The position numbers and the translations under genes are program-made. From Selaginella moellendorffii (taxonomy: Eukaryota > Streptophyta > Lycopodiopsida > Selaginellales > Selaginellaceae): a stretch of DNA of 64,000 bases. Under the pieces are notes generated by a model. It was not told where the DNA came from and searched no databases. It was given only the letters and a program-made list of their open reading frames with translations. The stretch's first letter is position 1; every line of letters starts with the position of its first letter. Location of the stretch: the NCBI RefSeq assembly GCF_000143415.4, contig NW_003314327.1, positions 997,641 through 1,061,640 on the forward strand. The letters run 5' to 3'. Shown here one piece after another: positions 44,167 through 56,593 of the stretch.

Positions 44167-45287
44167 TCGGAACCGAGACCGAGACCGAGGCCGAGGCCGA
44201 GACCGAGCCCGAGCCCGAGTCCGAGTCCGAATCCGAGTCCGAGTCCGAGTCCGAGTTCAAGTCCGAGTCCGAGTCCGAGTCCGGAGCCTGAGAGGGTGAA
44301 AGCCCAAAGCGTTCGTCTCCCAGACCCTGGGGGGTTTGGTGAGCTCCAAAAGTATAGTAGGGGGGAGGACTGCAGTGGAGCCAGTTTGGCCAGGAAAGGC
44401 CAGTTTGGCCCAGGAAGGCCGGACCCAGTGTTGGGTGATGAGCTGCCCACTGGGAAGTCCAAGACTAGAGTGAACACAGACCGACAAGCGGGGAAGCTTG
44501 GTGAAGTGTTCAAGAGCCGGCTCTAGTTCCCCCGGGAGATCGACTGGCCGATGCTCCCAGTCCAAGTGTGGGTGGCACTACCTACTTGGATACCTGGTGT
44601 GGCTCAACGGAACCCGCTCTAAGCCCATGGCTAGAGCACCCAAGGGCAGAAGGCGAGGAGAGTACCCAGGTGGCTCGCGTAAGGCCACGGTGTTCCGAAA
44701 TGTTGTCCCAAAGGCCCAGACTGTGGAAAGGAAGAGGAGCAGTCCTCTGGGGTAGTGACCAAGGACACAGTCGTGTGGTGAGGAAGTCCCAGAGGACCGT
44801 GGGACTTAGTGGTCGGGCCTGTGGGTCTCGATCTAGTGGCAGTGTTGGCAAACACGGCCAGGGGCAGAAAGGGACTTAGTGGGGACTGACAGAGGGATAT
44901 TGGGGAAGGCTATTCCCCTTGTCGGTGGGCATCCTAAGGATGCTAAGGAGTGGATCTGAGATGACCACTCACGGATGGTTTGCCTAGTCTTGGAGAGCCA
45001 AGACGGTGATGCAAGTGGTATTGGACTACCAGTGTGGCAAAGGTGATTGGGCATGGCCTTAGCGTAACGGGCTGCTATGTCGGTGGTACCTTTGAGTGTC
45101 GGTCATGGGATCGGACACGTGGAGCACTTGGACCAAGTGCAAATGTTGAGTGGCATGGATGCCATTCTCGGGGCTAGCAAGTCCCAAGTCCTGGATTGGA
45201 CTTATGGAGGTTGTGAATGAGACTCCTCCAAGTGGTCAGAGGTGTGGTTAAGTGACTAAAGTAGAATGGAAAATTTAGTCGCTTACA
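43461..45287 (+). repeat. Element G 3' LTR
   Basis: 1827 bp, complete. Minisatellite 43690-44285, TATA-like block near 44347-44363, hairpins in the tail such as GCATCCT/AGGATGC 44929-44943, GTCTTGG/CCAAGAC 44987-45004 and GCACTTGG/CCAAGTGC 45124-45140. Confidence 0.93.
43690..44285 (+). repeat. LTR minisatellite (G 3' LTR)
   Basis: About 600 bp of CCGAG-based units in the same order as 37771-38350. Strongly purine-biased on the element sense strand. Confidence 0.9.
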
Positions 45288-45292
45288 GTTTG

Positions 45293-48200
45293 GTGCAAAG
45301 GGTTCACATTTGTTCCTTGGTTATAGTTTAGGTTACCTTTTGTACCTAATAATGTGAGCTTGCTCTTGGGCTTATAGGATGGATTTGAGATGTTCCGTTC
45401 ACACGAGTTTGAGCTTGGGCTCGTGAGTGAGGCACATTAGCAACTTGAGGTTATGCTTTGAGTTGGCAGGATTAATGTTAGCCTATCGGTGGTTCCATAA
45501 GTTGTTCCATGTACCATGGGTGAAAGCAAACCTCCTTGGGTTTGCTATGAGTGGCAAATAAGCTGGTCCGTAGCTGTTTAGCACGGCACTAGTAGATCCT
45601 TCCTAGGCATGATTACAAGTGGATCAACTAAGACTGTAGGCATTAGTTTATTGGTTCAAGTAATCATTGTTGTGCTCTCTCATAAACTTTTCTTGGATTG
45701 GACTGAAGGCAGTGCGAAAGCAAGCTTGAGGTTTGGTCAAAGATGAGACCGAAAAGAGAGTCATCGGGAACGGAGGATCAAACACGTAAATCATCTTTTC
45801 TTCTTGGAGAGATGATTTGCAACAAGGTGTTAACTCATTGCTCGTGTTCACATCATGCAATCAAGAGTCCCTACCTTGATGCATCTTGGAGATGATGGTC
45901 TTACAAATGGTGAGTTATGGGATGGATAGTGGTGAAACACTATACCATTTTGTCTAAGCTTGTTATTGGAAGACTTGGGTTGCAATGTTCAATTCTTTTC
46001 CGAAAAACCTTGCTATTGCTCCTTGAGTAACTTGGTGTTGGATTAGTTTTGAGTTTGGTTGGATAGAGAGTGGCATGAGCTTGTCCGTGTTATGAACAAA
46101 AGTTAGTGGTGTTAGGTGTTGTAAATCTCTATCAGTGGAGTGTGGCATTTATGTTGCATTTTGTCGAATCGAGTTGGCACTTGATACTCACATAAACCTT
46201 TGTAGTAGTGACATTGGCATTGCTCGTGGTGTTACTCAATTGATGATCAAGTTATTGTGATAATTATATCATATCCATGTGATAATGAGCAATGTGTTTA
46301 CAAAGTTGCTTGGTTAAACGATGATCAACCCCAAAGTGGTTGATGGTGAGGCTAGTCTACTTGCACGAAGTAGCATTGTAGTAGCTTTGACTAGATTCTC
46401 AATGGTGGTTCATTATGCTAAGCTTAAGTTGGTTCCTTGTTCCTTGTTTCCTTGAGGGTTTGCCCATAAAGTGTTGGAAAGGATTATAGCATTCACTTGC
46501 TATAGCTTGTTGGTTTATCCGTTAACACTTGGAGTAGATTGTTGGATGAAGAAGGTGTGTAGTTGAGGCATTAACATCGCTTACACTTGTGTTAGTGGAA
46601 GTGGCATTATTATTTCAAGTGATGAGGAATTTTCCTTAGAGCTTGATTTTCCATGTCATTTTTCTTGTTAGTGTTTTAGCTTCACATTGGATCTTGAAGG
46701 TGGTTGAAGAAGAGTGTTAGTGCAATGTGGATATTTGAAGATGTGGTCTTCGTGATCAAGTCTTGGATATTCCATTTGCATTTTTATAGATATCAATGTT
46801 GGATGACGAAAGAATGGGCAAAAAGATGTTCGATGCTTAAGCATGCTATGGGTCTCGAGAATTTGTGTTGAGGTGAGCCTATGTGAAGTTGTTAAGTAGG
46901 AGGAAGTTGGTTGAGTCTTGAAAGTTTGCATTCCTGGACTAAGAGTCATTCTTTCTCTAGGATGGAAAATTTTCCATAAATTTTCTTAGACTTTTCCAAT
47001 GGCTGATCTGTTATCATTTTGTCCAAAAACCATTCCGTTTTCGTAAGCCAATACAAACTAGTGAAGGGGTTAGAGTTGATTTTGGTTGGCTTAGACCTTA
47101 ATAGATAGTTTGTATGATGCGGCCCGAAAGGGATGCTAACTTTTGGGGCTAAGGCAATTGAGTTGGATAGAGTCTGGAGTTAGTGTAAAAAAGTGGCCGC
47201 TGCATTTTTCTAGAAAGGTGACCCTTGTGCCTTTCTTTTGTAACGTTATGCTTGGTGGCAGCTTGCACTTTGCATTTCGTTAGACTCTATGAGAGTAGTG
47301 AGCTCTCACTGATCTTGACTTGGTCTTGGTGGCCCTGCGCCTTGGCTGAGGATGGTGATGTCCAACTTAGTTGTTTGAGTTTGAGATGTTAGTACCCATA
47401 TTATAGCTTTGTCTATGAGGAAGTTGTGTACCAATATAGATCCATCTCATGGTCTTCACTTTAGTTTCAGCTGAGTGTTGATCATGCATAGCTAGCCTCT
47501 TCAAGGTATGCTTAGAGCTAGTGGCTAAATGCATTAGTGAACTTATTGCAGTTGAGTTGGATTCGAGTGGTCATTTAGTTTGTGCTTGTCAATGAACTTT
47601 TATCTCATACCGAAGGTATCACATTCATGTTGGACAAGTGTATGACTAAATGACGTGAGTTTAGTGTTTGGGTCTCATGAAAGCAAGTTGAAAAAGTGAT
47701 GGTTAGTTGCTTGGCAACTAGTGATTGCTTGTAGACTTTGTCAAGGACTGTTGACACTTGCTTCACTCGATGAAGATTTATCAGTGATGGGCTTGCTTTA
47801 CCGAATGGGGTTGCAGAGGATTGTGTCATTAAACTTACATGGGTTTTCCATGTTGGCATGTCGACTCTACCTCTGTCGATATCATTTGGTTGCATTTAGT
47901 TCATAGTGTTGGATTTCATTGAGTCTTGGACGTGGTGATGCACTCCTTGAGGAAGTGTTATCTATAACTGAGTATTGTTGAAGGATTGGTTTCGGATACT
48001 AAATAAAGTATCTTCGATCTTGGTTAGCTTGGTTGCTAGAGAGCTTTGAATGGTGATTCACTCTTGCTTTCTTCTAGCTTTGTTCTAATATTGATAGCAT
48101 TGAAGTAATGCCTTGTCATTGACATTGTTGATATTGAGATTTCAGTGAAATGAGATGTCTCTCCGCAAGATTGATGTCGAGTTTCATTAGTCTTAATGAA

Positions 48201-49840
48201 GATAGTGTTGATGATTTGGCTATGGCTTGTGTTATTGGCATTGGTGCATTTGCTAGTTAGCAACTATGTTGACGTTCAAATGAATTGAGTGACAAGTTTG
48301 AGTTAGTTGTGTTCTAGACAAAGTTGTTCAGTAGAGGTTGAGCTTTGAGCTTTCTTTGAAAAGTGATTTAGTCATGGACTATGCTAACTCTATAAGTGGA
48401 AGAGTTAGTGATCGATGTTCGAATGTTTGAATCCTTATTGGATTTGAATTGGAATATATTGATCATTGATGATTCTTCTTGTGCTTGTTATAAAGTGACT
48501 TACGTCTTGCTATAGATGGATTCATGGAGGATCGTTTGGTGATCACTTGTTAAGCATAGCTTCGTTATGCTTAGCTTTTGGATTGATGCAGATATGCTCT
48601 TCATTAGCTTTGCATTCTGAAGTTTAGTTTATGGATGTGTTGAGGAGAATATTATGGATTATACCATGATTTTCTTCTTAGTATTGAAGTTAGTTCATGT
48701 GAGACTCGTGATCATTGCTAGGCATGACTTGGCTATAGACTTCTTAGAGCTTGTGGTTCTTTGAGTTTTATGCTCGTTGTTCCATTTGTTAGAAGTTGTT
48801 GGGGAAGGCATTATGGCTCATTAGCCTTAATATTGAAGTTGGCTTTTACATCTTGCAGTCATTAGTGATGCTTAACTATCATCTAAGATAGTTGATTATC
48901 ATTAACAAAGGTTTTGCTTGATTATTGTTGGTATAGACTGGGTTGCTGTTCTTCGGGATGGTGGATTCTTTCTTCAACGATGATTATGCATCACTGCATT
49001 GATGGGATGATTGATGATCTTTCATGATAGTTAGTTGTTCTCTTTGATGGCTTGTGGCTTTTTGCAATATCACATATTCTTTGTGATTTGCTCTGGATTG
49101 GTCCCTTGGGTTTGAGACATCAATAGGATGTTGCTGACACTTGCTTAGGCAACTTAAGTTCCTTGGTATTCTTGGCTGGGATCTATTCAGATTGGCTTTT
49201 GTGATAGTTGGCAGGACTGAGTGTTTGTTGGTCTTACTGCATTCATTCTCTTCTGTTGATTGTTGCTCGAATTAGTTTTAATAGATTTGGATGTTCTTTC
49301 CTTTAGGTGATACATTCGCGAGCATTTTGCTTGTCTGTCAATGATACTTTGTGTTCTTTGAGTTATCTTTCATAAGTTGTTTGGCATTCTGTTTGCAATC
49401 TTTAATAGTTAAACATTATCATTGAGTTTACTTGATGATATACTTGCTATTGAATTTTGTTGATGGTGCATCTTATGTTTACCAACTATAATGATCTTGG
49501 TGGTTCCTGCACTATTATACTGGTTTATCGGATGATAACTTGCTTAGAATACTTTTGTGTTCTACTCTAAGATATAATCACTGATAATTAAGCTTCTAAG
49601 ATATCATTGTTTCTGACTTTGATATTGTCCATCTATTGATCTTTGAGTTTGGGCCAGTATAGGCAGACTGGCTTTGGCACTTCGTGTGCACGTTGAAATC
49701 TCTAGTCATGGGGTAGCTACTGTCGACTGGTCACATAACCCGCCTCTCTATCGATGTTCCTTATTCCGTTAAAAGGGCGTGACTGTGTAAACAACTCTAA
49801 CTGCCTGTTTACAGTAGTCTATCTAAACCTTACCGATGGG
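45293..49840 (+). other. Element F interior, non-coding
   Basis: T- and G-rich sequence with no open frame longer than about 100 codons and no retroelement domain on either strand. The hairpin density is visibly lower than in G. I see no gene. Confidence 0.65.
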
Positions 49841-50948
49841 TTTCGCGAATGTGACTTCGGGTATCGAAAGTTACCTATCAACTAGTGCTTACGGACACTC
49901 TTACCTTACTGCCACGATGGCAGGAGGTCGGTATTGCTGGACCCTTTATCAGCCCCTCTTGTTCAAGTGTTAGTAAACTGGACTTTGCATCTGTACTTGG
50001 CCGGATGAGCATAAGGACGGAATTCCTAAGTGTCTATTCAGCCAAGCATACTTGGCCTGGCTTTTTAGTTCTCTTTTGCTCTGTCTTGCACTGGCTTGAC
50101 AAGAACCCTCGCGTATTGTGATTGGTCCCTCAATATCGCTACATGATAGCTTACCGTGTCTGCCAAACACCCTCGCTATCATGCCCTTTGTGTTAGTCTC
50201 ATTTCGGTCCCAAATGCTATTTATGGAAAGTGTCCAGATTTGCTCATTTGGCATATCTACGGAATGTAGAGATCGGTCTAAACACAATGGTATTCGTCCC
50301 ATGTCCAAATTCACAATCTAGGGACATTCCATATTTAGTAAGTTTCAAGCTTGTCCCAGAGACTAACTCCTGATACTAAGGGAGGCTTGGGGTGAAAGCC
50401 CAGGGATGTGGGGGGTTCCAAATGTATAGTAGGGATAGTGGGTAGGTTGGGCATGGCCGACCAACCTGAGGCATAGTCTAGCTCCCGCTTGCGTGCCTAT
50501 CCTTGTTCTGCGTCTGGCTTGGGTCTAAGCCCAAGTTCCATTCCATGCTAGTTGGTGGAGTACCCATATCCTCGCGTTAGGCCACCGGTATACCGAAATA
50601 GCGCCAGACTCCGTTTGGCTCCGTTTTGCGTGCTGGTTCTGGCATTGGGATGCTGGTTGCTCCAGGACTGTTCCAAGTCGCTCCGGGCTCCTGTCCCTCC
50701 GCTCCTTGGGCTTTATGCTCGAGAGTTGCTCCGTGGTTCGGTTCTGTCACTCCTTGGCTTCATGCTTGGGAGTTTAGCACTGTTCCTTCGTTTAGTGGCC
50801 CAAGGCCCTGAACCTCGGGTTCCTATGGACACGTGGCATGTGACACGTGGCATCTGTCACGTGGCACAAAGAAGGTTAGGTTCCGCTTCGTGGTGTTATC
50901 CTATGGTAAATCACCATAGGATAAAGGGTCAAAACCACGTGCGTTACA
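49841..50948 (+). repeat. Element F 3' LTR
   Basis: 1108 bp, nearly the same as 36279-37434, but the first two bases are TT and not TG, the G run is absent, and there are three and not four CACGTGGCA repeats. Ends GCGTTACA before CCAAG. Confidence 0.9.
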
Positions 50949-50953
50949 CCAAG

Positions 50954-53900
50954 CCACACCATCATCAATAGTTCAAATCAACACTTTAAACTAGGAACCT
51001 TATTCCTTAACCTCATAAGGACCTTGTCCTTGTTTTAGCTAGAAGATCACCTAGTGATCTAACCTTAGCACCTTAACAGGTTAACCCAAGGTTCTAAGTC
51101 CTTCAAACCTTTAAGTTGTTCACTATGACCCCGGGGGCATCCCCCACACTTGGCAGTGCACCCAAGTCAGCCCTTCTGGCCAAGGGTCCATAGCAACTGA
51201 GATTAAGTGTCCCCATCTCCTTCACCACATCCTTGGTGCCACTTACACCAAAGTGTTTAAGTTAGATATGCCAAGCCACACTAAGCAATTTAACCGTGCA
51301 TCATGACTCTGGGGCATCCCTCGCTTAGCGGTGTGCCCAAGCTAGTCTCCTTACTAAGAGTCCATAACCACCGAAAAATGAGTGTCTTCATATTCCAAAC
51401 CATCACTGCGCCCTAGTGAGTTGGGTTTAAAACCCAAGTACTAGAGGGTTGGGACTTGAACCCAATCTCCGTATATGCATCTACAGACAACATCACCCAA
51501 GATGCCTGGCGTGACTTCTGACGCCGGTGCACCAACTTATACTTAAAGTGCGTTACAAATCACAGCTTAAGAACCTAGTTCCTCCGCACTGCCAAGTCCT
51601 CTCACTTGACAAGTCTGTGATTATGCATGGACTCTTCCATGTTTGGCCCCATGGGCCACCCCTTTTGAAGTTAGCACCTTCAACTAAGGGATTTGTTCCC
51701 TTGAGTTGCCAATCCCACTTAGCAAGTCATCCAACCAACGTAACATGGTTTCATGCATAAGCGTGAAAGTCCTCAACCATTGGCTTTCGTTCAAAGCCAT
51801 CCCTTTGAACACTTAAGAACTACTTCCCCAACCTTGCTAATATTGCCTTATGGCAAGCTTCAAGACCACGCTTCTACTGCACCACTCTGATTTCACACGT
51901 TCTATAAATCATTAAACCATGGTTTCTAGGTACTAAACTACCTAGAATTGTCTTTGGGAACCTTCAAGGAACTCTATTCCTTAGCTTGCTAAGGCTTCTC
52001 CTTTTGCAAGCTTTCTAATTACCATATGGTCTAACATGGACAATTCCATGATTTAGACTCTCCATGGCAACATGCCTGAGTGCCCACTTGATTCTCCACT
52101 CCCAACTAACATAACCACCCTTGGTTATGCTCTCTAATTCCTATGGTTTAATTCTATCCCCTTACTATTTGCTTTTGGCCTCACACATTTCCTTCGGTTA
52201 TTCTCCTCTAGACTAAAATGATAGCTTTGCACTTTCTACCATGCATTAGCAAGTATTCTTAAAGATGAACCTACCCGATAGCCTAAGGAGTGGTACCTCA
52301 ATCCGGGTATGCTCACCTTATAATCCCACATACTGGGATTAACATTGCTATATATGGGCTTTTATATGCCCATCATTAGCCTTGCCAAAATCCCGTTCTT
52401 GGCTTTGCCCAATTTGAGTAAATGGACTTCTCCCATCTCCGCAACCTTGAACATTTGGATAGCACCTCTTATCCATCATTCGCTAGGGATTTAGTCCCTT
52501 AGGCCTTATCTATTGCCCTCACGCTACCAAACACCACCTCCTGGTATTCTATAGTGTTTGGGTGTCCCAATGATGGCCTTTTTGACAATGAGCATTCCCT
52601 TTACAACATTGACTTACTATATTGCAATATAAACAATATATCCCCATAAAGGTATATCTAACTTTTTTATCCCAATAAGAAGTCTTAGGTAGTTACCTTC
52701 TACTAGTTTAACCAATTATTTTTCACCTTTTACTTAATTGCTTTATAGTCGTTAAGTCTTACAACTCATTATTGGTGCTTCCACACCTCTATCATTATTT
52801 GGGTCACCACACTCCAATTGCATGCCTTCCAGCTTAAGGTATGCAATTCCTATTTCCATTAGGATTCTTTTGAGAAGGGGTTCTTATGAACCTGCCAACT
52901 TGACCTCAAGGCATCAGGCCTTGGCACATTTGGTGTTTCCACACCATTGGCTCTACAAGCTTACCCTTATGATACTTCCCATTTGTGTCCGGGTCTTTAC
53001 CAAGACCAAAGTAGTCATTTCTCATGCCAACTATCAATTAGCACAGCACCATAGTATTCACATACAACTCTATGCCAAAGTTGCTTTCTTCTAGGAACAC
53101 CTTTCCCACGACTTTAGTATAGCACATTCTGCCATTGATGAGATACCCACTATTCTCATACTTAGATCTTATGGTCCTCCCCATCCTTCATGGGGTACAA
53201 CGCACCTCAGTCCAAATGCTTTTATCAATCCCTTAGGACCATTCCTTGACTCTACTTGAGTCATATAACATTTCCGGACTTTGCTAATCCAATGACCTGT
53301 AAGGTTCTATTTTGAGGTGCCAACTCGCTGGAATACAACTTCGTGTATTCATGTTCTACTCACAAGGACCATCTTTGCAAGTGTTACTCCAATACTTGAT
53401 TTTGTTCTCTGGGGGCAACCTTTGCCCTTAGGACTACTTATCCATGTGATGAAAATACCAACTTATCTTCTAAGTACACCCCCAATTCCTTGGGTTGTTC
53501 CAGCATTTACTAAAGGTAGCCCCGGCTACCATTTCAAGAACTTGTATCCTCTTCTGCATTTGACCTCCCATGGTCATTAATTCTGGTTTCACATTCATGA
53601 GCACCAACCTCAACTATATAAGGATAATTTTGTGACTCCTTTATTACTTTGGAGTCTTTCCTATGATCCTAAGTATAGTTGTTTACCACAACTACATTAG
53701 CCAATTTGTTAAGTCAAACGCTCATCTGAATCAAATCCTTAACTCTCTGAGGAAACCCTTATACTATTCCCAAGATCCTAAAGTCATTCCCTTACTGGCC
53801 CTTTTCTATCCACCACATCACGCACAAGTTCACGCATGAACTTGAGTGGAGAGCCATGTCCTCTCGACATGCTACTCCTCGAGGATAGGTCCATACCTAA

Positions 53901-53965
53901 GACATTCAACTTCCAATACAAGTGGTGATATACTTGGCCACCAATAAGAGTCAGACTAAGGAACA
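50954..53965 (-). other. Element C internal piece 3
   Basis: Non-coding C interior up to its primer site. Parallels A 12815-15852. Contains hairpin variants used for comparison, e.g. ATTTG/CAAAC at 53704-53719 and AACTCTA/CAAAGTT at 53066-53082. Confidence 0.78.
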
Positions 53966-53977
53966 GCTCCGATACCA
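53966..53977 (-). other. Primer binding site of element C
   Basis: Reverse complement of TGGTATCGGAGC, 3 bp inside the 5' LTR. Confidence 0.87.
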
Positions 53978-53980
53978 AAT

Positions 53981-54963
53981 TGTAAGCGACTAATTTTTCC
54001 ATTCTCTTTAGTCACTTAACCATACCTCCGACCACTTGGAGGAGTCTCACTCACAACCTCCATAAGTCCTATTCCAGACTTGGGAACTTGTTAGCCCCAA
54101 GAATGACATCCACGCCACTCAACCTTTGCACTTGGTCTAAGTGCTCCACGTGTCCAATCCCATGACCAACACCCCAAGGTACCACTGATAAATCAGCCCG
54201 TTACACTCAAGCCATATCCCTTCACCTTGGTCACACCGGTGGTCTAACACCACCTACGTCACGGTCCCATCTCTCAAGGATTGGGCCATCCATCCATGAG
54301 TGGTCATCCCAGATCCACTCTTTAGGATGCCCGCAGACATGGGGAATAGCTTTTTGCAATATCCCTTTTCCAGTCCCCACCAATGTCCCTTTCTATCCAT
54401 GGCCGTGTTCGCCAACACTGCCACTAGATCAAGGCCCATAGGCCCAACCATTAAGTCCCACCTCCTCTGGGACTTCCTCCTTACACGACCGTATCCTTGA
54501 TCACTACACCATAAGACTGCTCCTCTTCCTTTCTACAATTTGGGACTTGGGACAGCATTTTAAAACACCATGTCCCTATGCGAGCCTCGTGGGTACTCTT
54601 CCTGCCTTCCACCATTGGATGCTCTAGCCATGGGCTTAGAGCGAGGTTTCGTTAAGCCACGCCAGGTATCCAAGTAGGTAGTGCCACCCACACTTGGACT
54701 GGGAGCATCAACCATTCGATCTCCCAGGGGAACTAGAGTCGGTTCTTGAACACTTCACCAAGCTACCCCACTTGTTGGTCCGTATTCACTCTAATCTTGG
54801 ACTTCCCAGTAGTAATCTCATCACCCAACACCTAGGTACAGCCTTCCTGGGCCAAATTAGCCTTTCCTGGCCAAATTGGCTCCACTGGGCTTCAACCCCC
54901 ACACTCTCCCTATTATACTTTTGGAACCCCCCGCAGCCCCCCCCCCCCCTCCAGGGGACGATC
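53981..54963 (-). repeat. Element C 5' LTR, truncated
   Basis: Starts TGTAAGCGACTAATTTT on the plus strand and follows the family LTR up to the C run and gggacgatc (54963). The minisatellite and outer part are missing. The DNA beyond is unrelated and AT-rich. Confidence 0.83.
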
Positions 54964-56560
54964 CAGTTATTACAAACCACTCTAACCGTTTGAATTGCTT
55001 TACATCTAATACATTTAGGTGAATTAGTTAAAGCTCAAAAATTTGTTATACAAATTTGATCAACAATTTGTATTGACCATTGTCACCTATTGGCGGAAAG
55101 GCTAGAGAGAAATTTACCTTAAAAAGTAATTTTTCTCTAGATCTGAAGCAAAGTTTTCCACAAATTAGCTATTATATGTTTGAAAAACTACCTAACGTCA
55201 TTCCACAAACAAATTGATCTAGAATATACTATCATGTGTTAGATAATTTAACACTTGTGTTGATTTTATAGGGCAATTTCATGAAATGGTCTCCACGCCC
55301 AATTCAAATTAGTCTTTAGTGTTGATCTAGTTTGCCTAAAATTTGCCAAAAGCAATAGGCCATTCTTTCTAATTTTACAATTGTAAGAGCAAGGATGGCT
55401 ATATGCCAGAGGGTAAAACCCACTGCGAAGCAAACAAGCTATTCCGGAATTAGCTATAATATGCCAAAAACATGTAAACATTGAATTAATTTTAACCACA
55501 TTAGGCACGGGTAGAAAGGGAAGATCCTCCTACACACCTAGATGGAGAGATTGAGGATTGACAACCCTCCACAGTTCTAATAGAAGTTTATTGGATTAAT
55601 TGGGGTATATAAAGTAAGAATATTTATCAATGATCACCACACCTATTAAAAGATACATTTTTCTTATAGACCTAGATAGAAGTTGGTTGATCCCCACTCT
55701 GTGTGACTAAGCAAAAGTATAAGAAAAGAAAAAACTAAACTATTTTATGTGCCTAACTAAGCTAATGAATTATAGATTTAACAAAATTGCTTAAATAACT
55801 TGACGAATTACCAAGTGAAATACTTGATAGTATTCTGCTCAAGATATATAGAAGTCTGACTCTTGATACCTTTATTATTGTTAAATAAGGTGGGATAATA
55901 CACTTAGATTACTTTGTAAGTACATAGTGTAAACGAGACTTATATCTATGGAGTTACCTATACAAAGAGAAAATAGTACCAAGATTCTTCCTAAACAAAG
56001 AGATAGTTTGCCTATTTGAGCTAGATACAAATCCTAAGTATTATAATCTGTAAAGGATTTATAAAATTCTGCCTATTAGATAATTACTAAAATTTTATCC
56101 AATCTTAGGCAAAGAAGCTATTATATAGAAATTTTAATTGTTCATAATAAAGCTTGGATACCCATAGGTAGAAATACACTTACTGATAATTGGTTTTACT
56201 CCTTATCCTCATCTTCATCCTTCTGCTTTACCTGCTTTAAGAAAACTCAATTGTTAGGCACTAGATTAAGATAATAAGATAAAGAAAGGGCCCTGCAATC
56301 AAGTGATCACCCCTTTAGCCAGTTGACTTAGGGTGTAAGGGATAGGATCCTAACATTAATGTTATGATCTGGTGCAAAAAAACAAAGATTGAGTCTTTTT
56401 AGACTACATTATACTTCCTCTTGAAGTTCCTCACCACCCAACCACCCCTAAACTACCTCAAAAGCTCCATTGCACCACCACTCTACTATGAGCCCTAGGG
56501 TAGGTTAAGTCCCTTATCCTAATATGCTTTAATATACCCTTGAGCTTCCCATTGACTGAT
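54964..56560. other. AT-rich DNA, no gene recognised
   Basis: About 1.6 kb, low GC, no long frame. It may be the LTR of the gypsy element whose pol end lies at 56584-57130: the minus strand reads a polypurine-like AGAGGGGAAGAAT followed by TGTTAGGTGC at 56593, which looks like an LTR start. The far LTR end was not located. Confidence 0.4.
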
Positions 56561-56593
56561 GTTCACTGCATGTTTAAAGCTAGCACCTAACAA

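Larger units (their letters stand above)
37543..45287 (+). mobile_element. Element G: young non-coding LTR retrotransposon
   Basis: The 5' LTR 37543-39352 and 3' LTR 43461-45287 are flanked by the exact duplication GTTTG at 37538-37542 and 45288-45292. The primer site is 39356-39367, the polypurine tract GGGTGGTGGAG lies before 43461, and the interior is 39368-43460. By eye the LTRs differ at only a few sites outside the repeat, so it is the youngest insertion in the stack. No coding frame. It is the best copy of the A/B/C/G family. Confidence 0.93.
36279..50948 (+). mobile_element. Element F: non-coding LTR retrotransposon hosting G
   Basis: The 5' LTR 36279-37434 and 3' LTR 49841-50948 are flanked by CCAAG at 36274-36278 and 50949-50953. 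The primer site is 37437-37448 (TGGTATCAGAGG). The interior is 37449-37542 and 45293-49840. No gag or pol domain is visible in about 4.6 kb of interior, so it is a large non-autonomous element. On both sides the host C sequence joins directly. Confidence 0.9.
19532..54963 (-). mobile_element. Element C: non-coding LTR retrotransposon hosting D, E and F
   Basis: The 3' LTR is 19532-19995 plus 27619-28750, split by D. Internal pieces are 28751-29516, 35989-36278 and 50954-53965. The primer site (reverse) is 53966-53977, and the 5' LTR 53981-54963 is cut off inside the LTR. The pieces rejoin cleanly at each target duplication and align with G internal read backwards. No coding frame belongs to C itself. 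Its many differences from G fit an older age. Confidence 0.85.

Noticed and set aside
43398-44526. Long overlapping open frames on both strands through the G LTR (up to about 370 codons, Gly-Leu, Ser-Asp or Arg-Asp rich)
   Set aside because: They follow the 12-nt and 6-nt minisatellite, whose unit lengths are multiples of three and rarely contain stops. Several frames on both strands are open at once, and no start or domain is conserved. The same applies to frames at 7003-7872, 10697-12037, 16643-17508, 20786-21079, 28099-28734 and 37456-38920.
45648-48263. Short open frames in the F interior (60-96 codons)
   Set aside because: They have no domain, no conserved order and no codon-use signal, and are expected by chance in AT-rich DNA.
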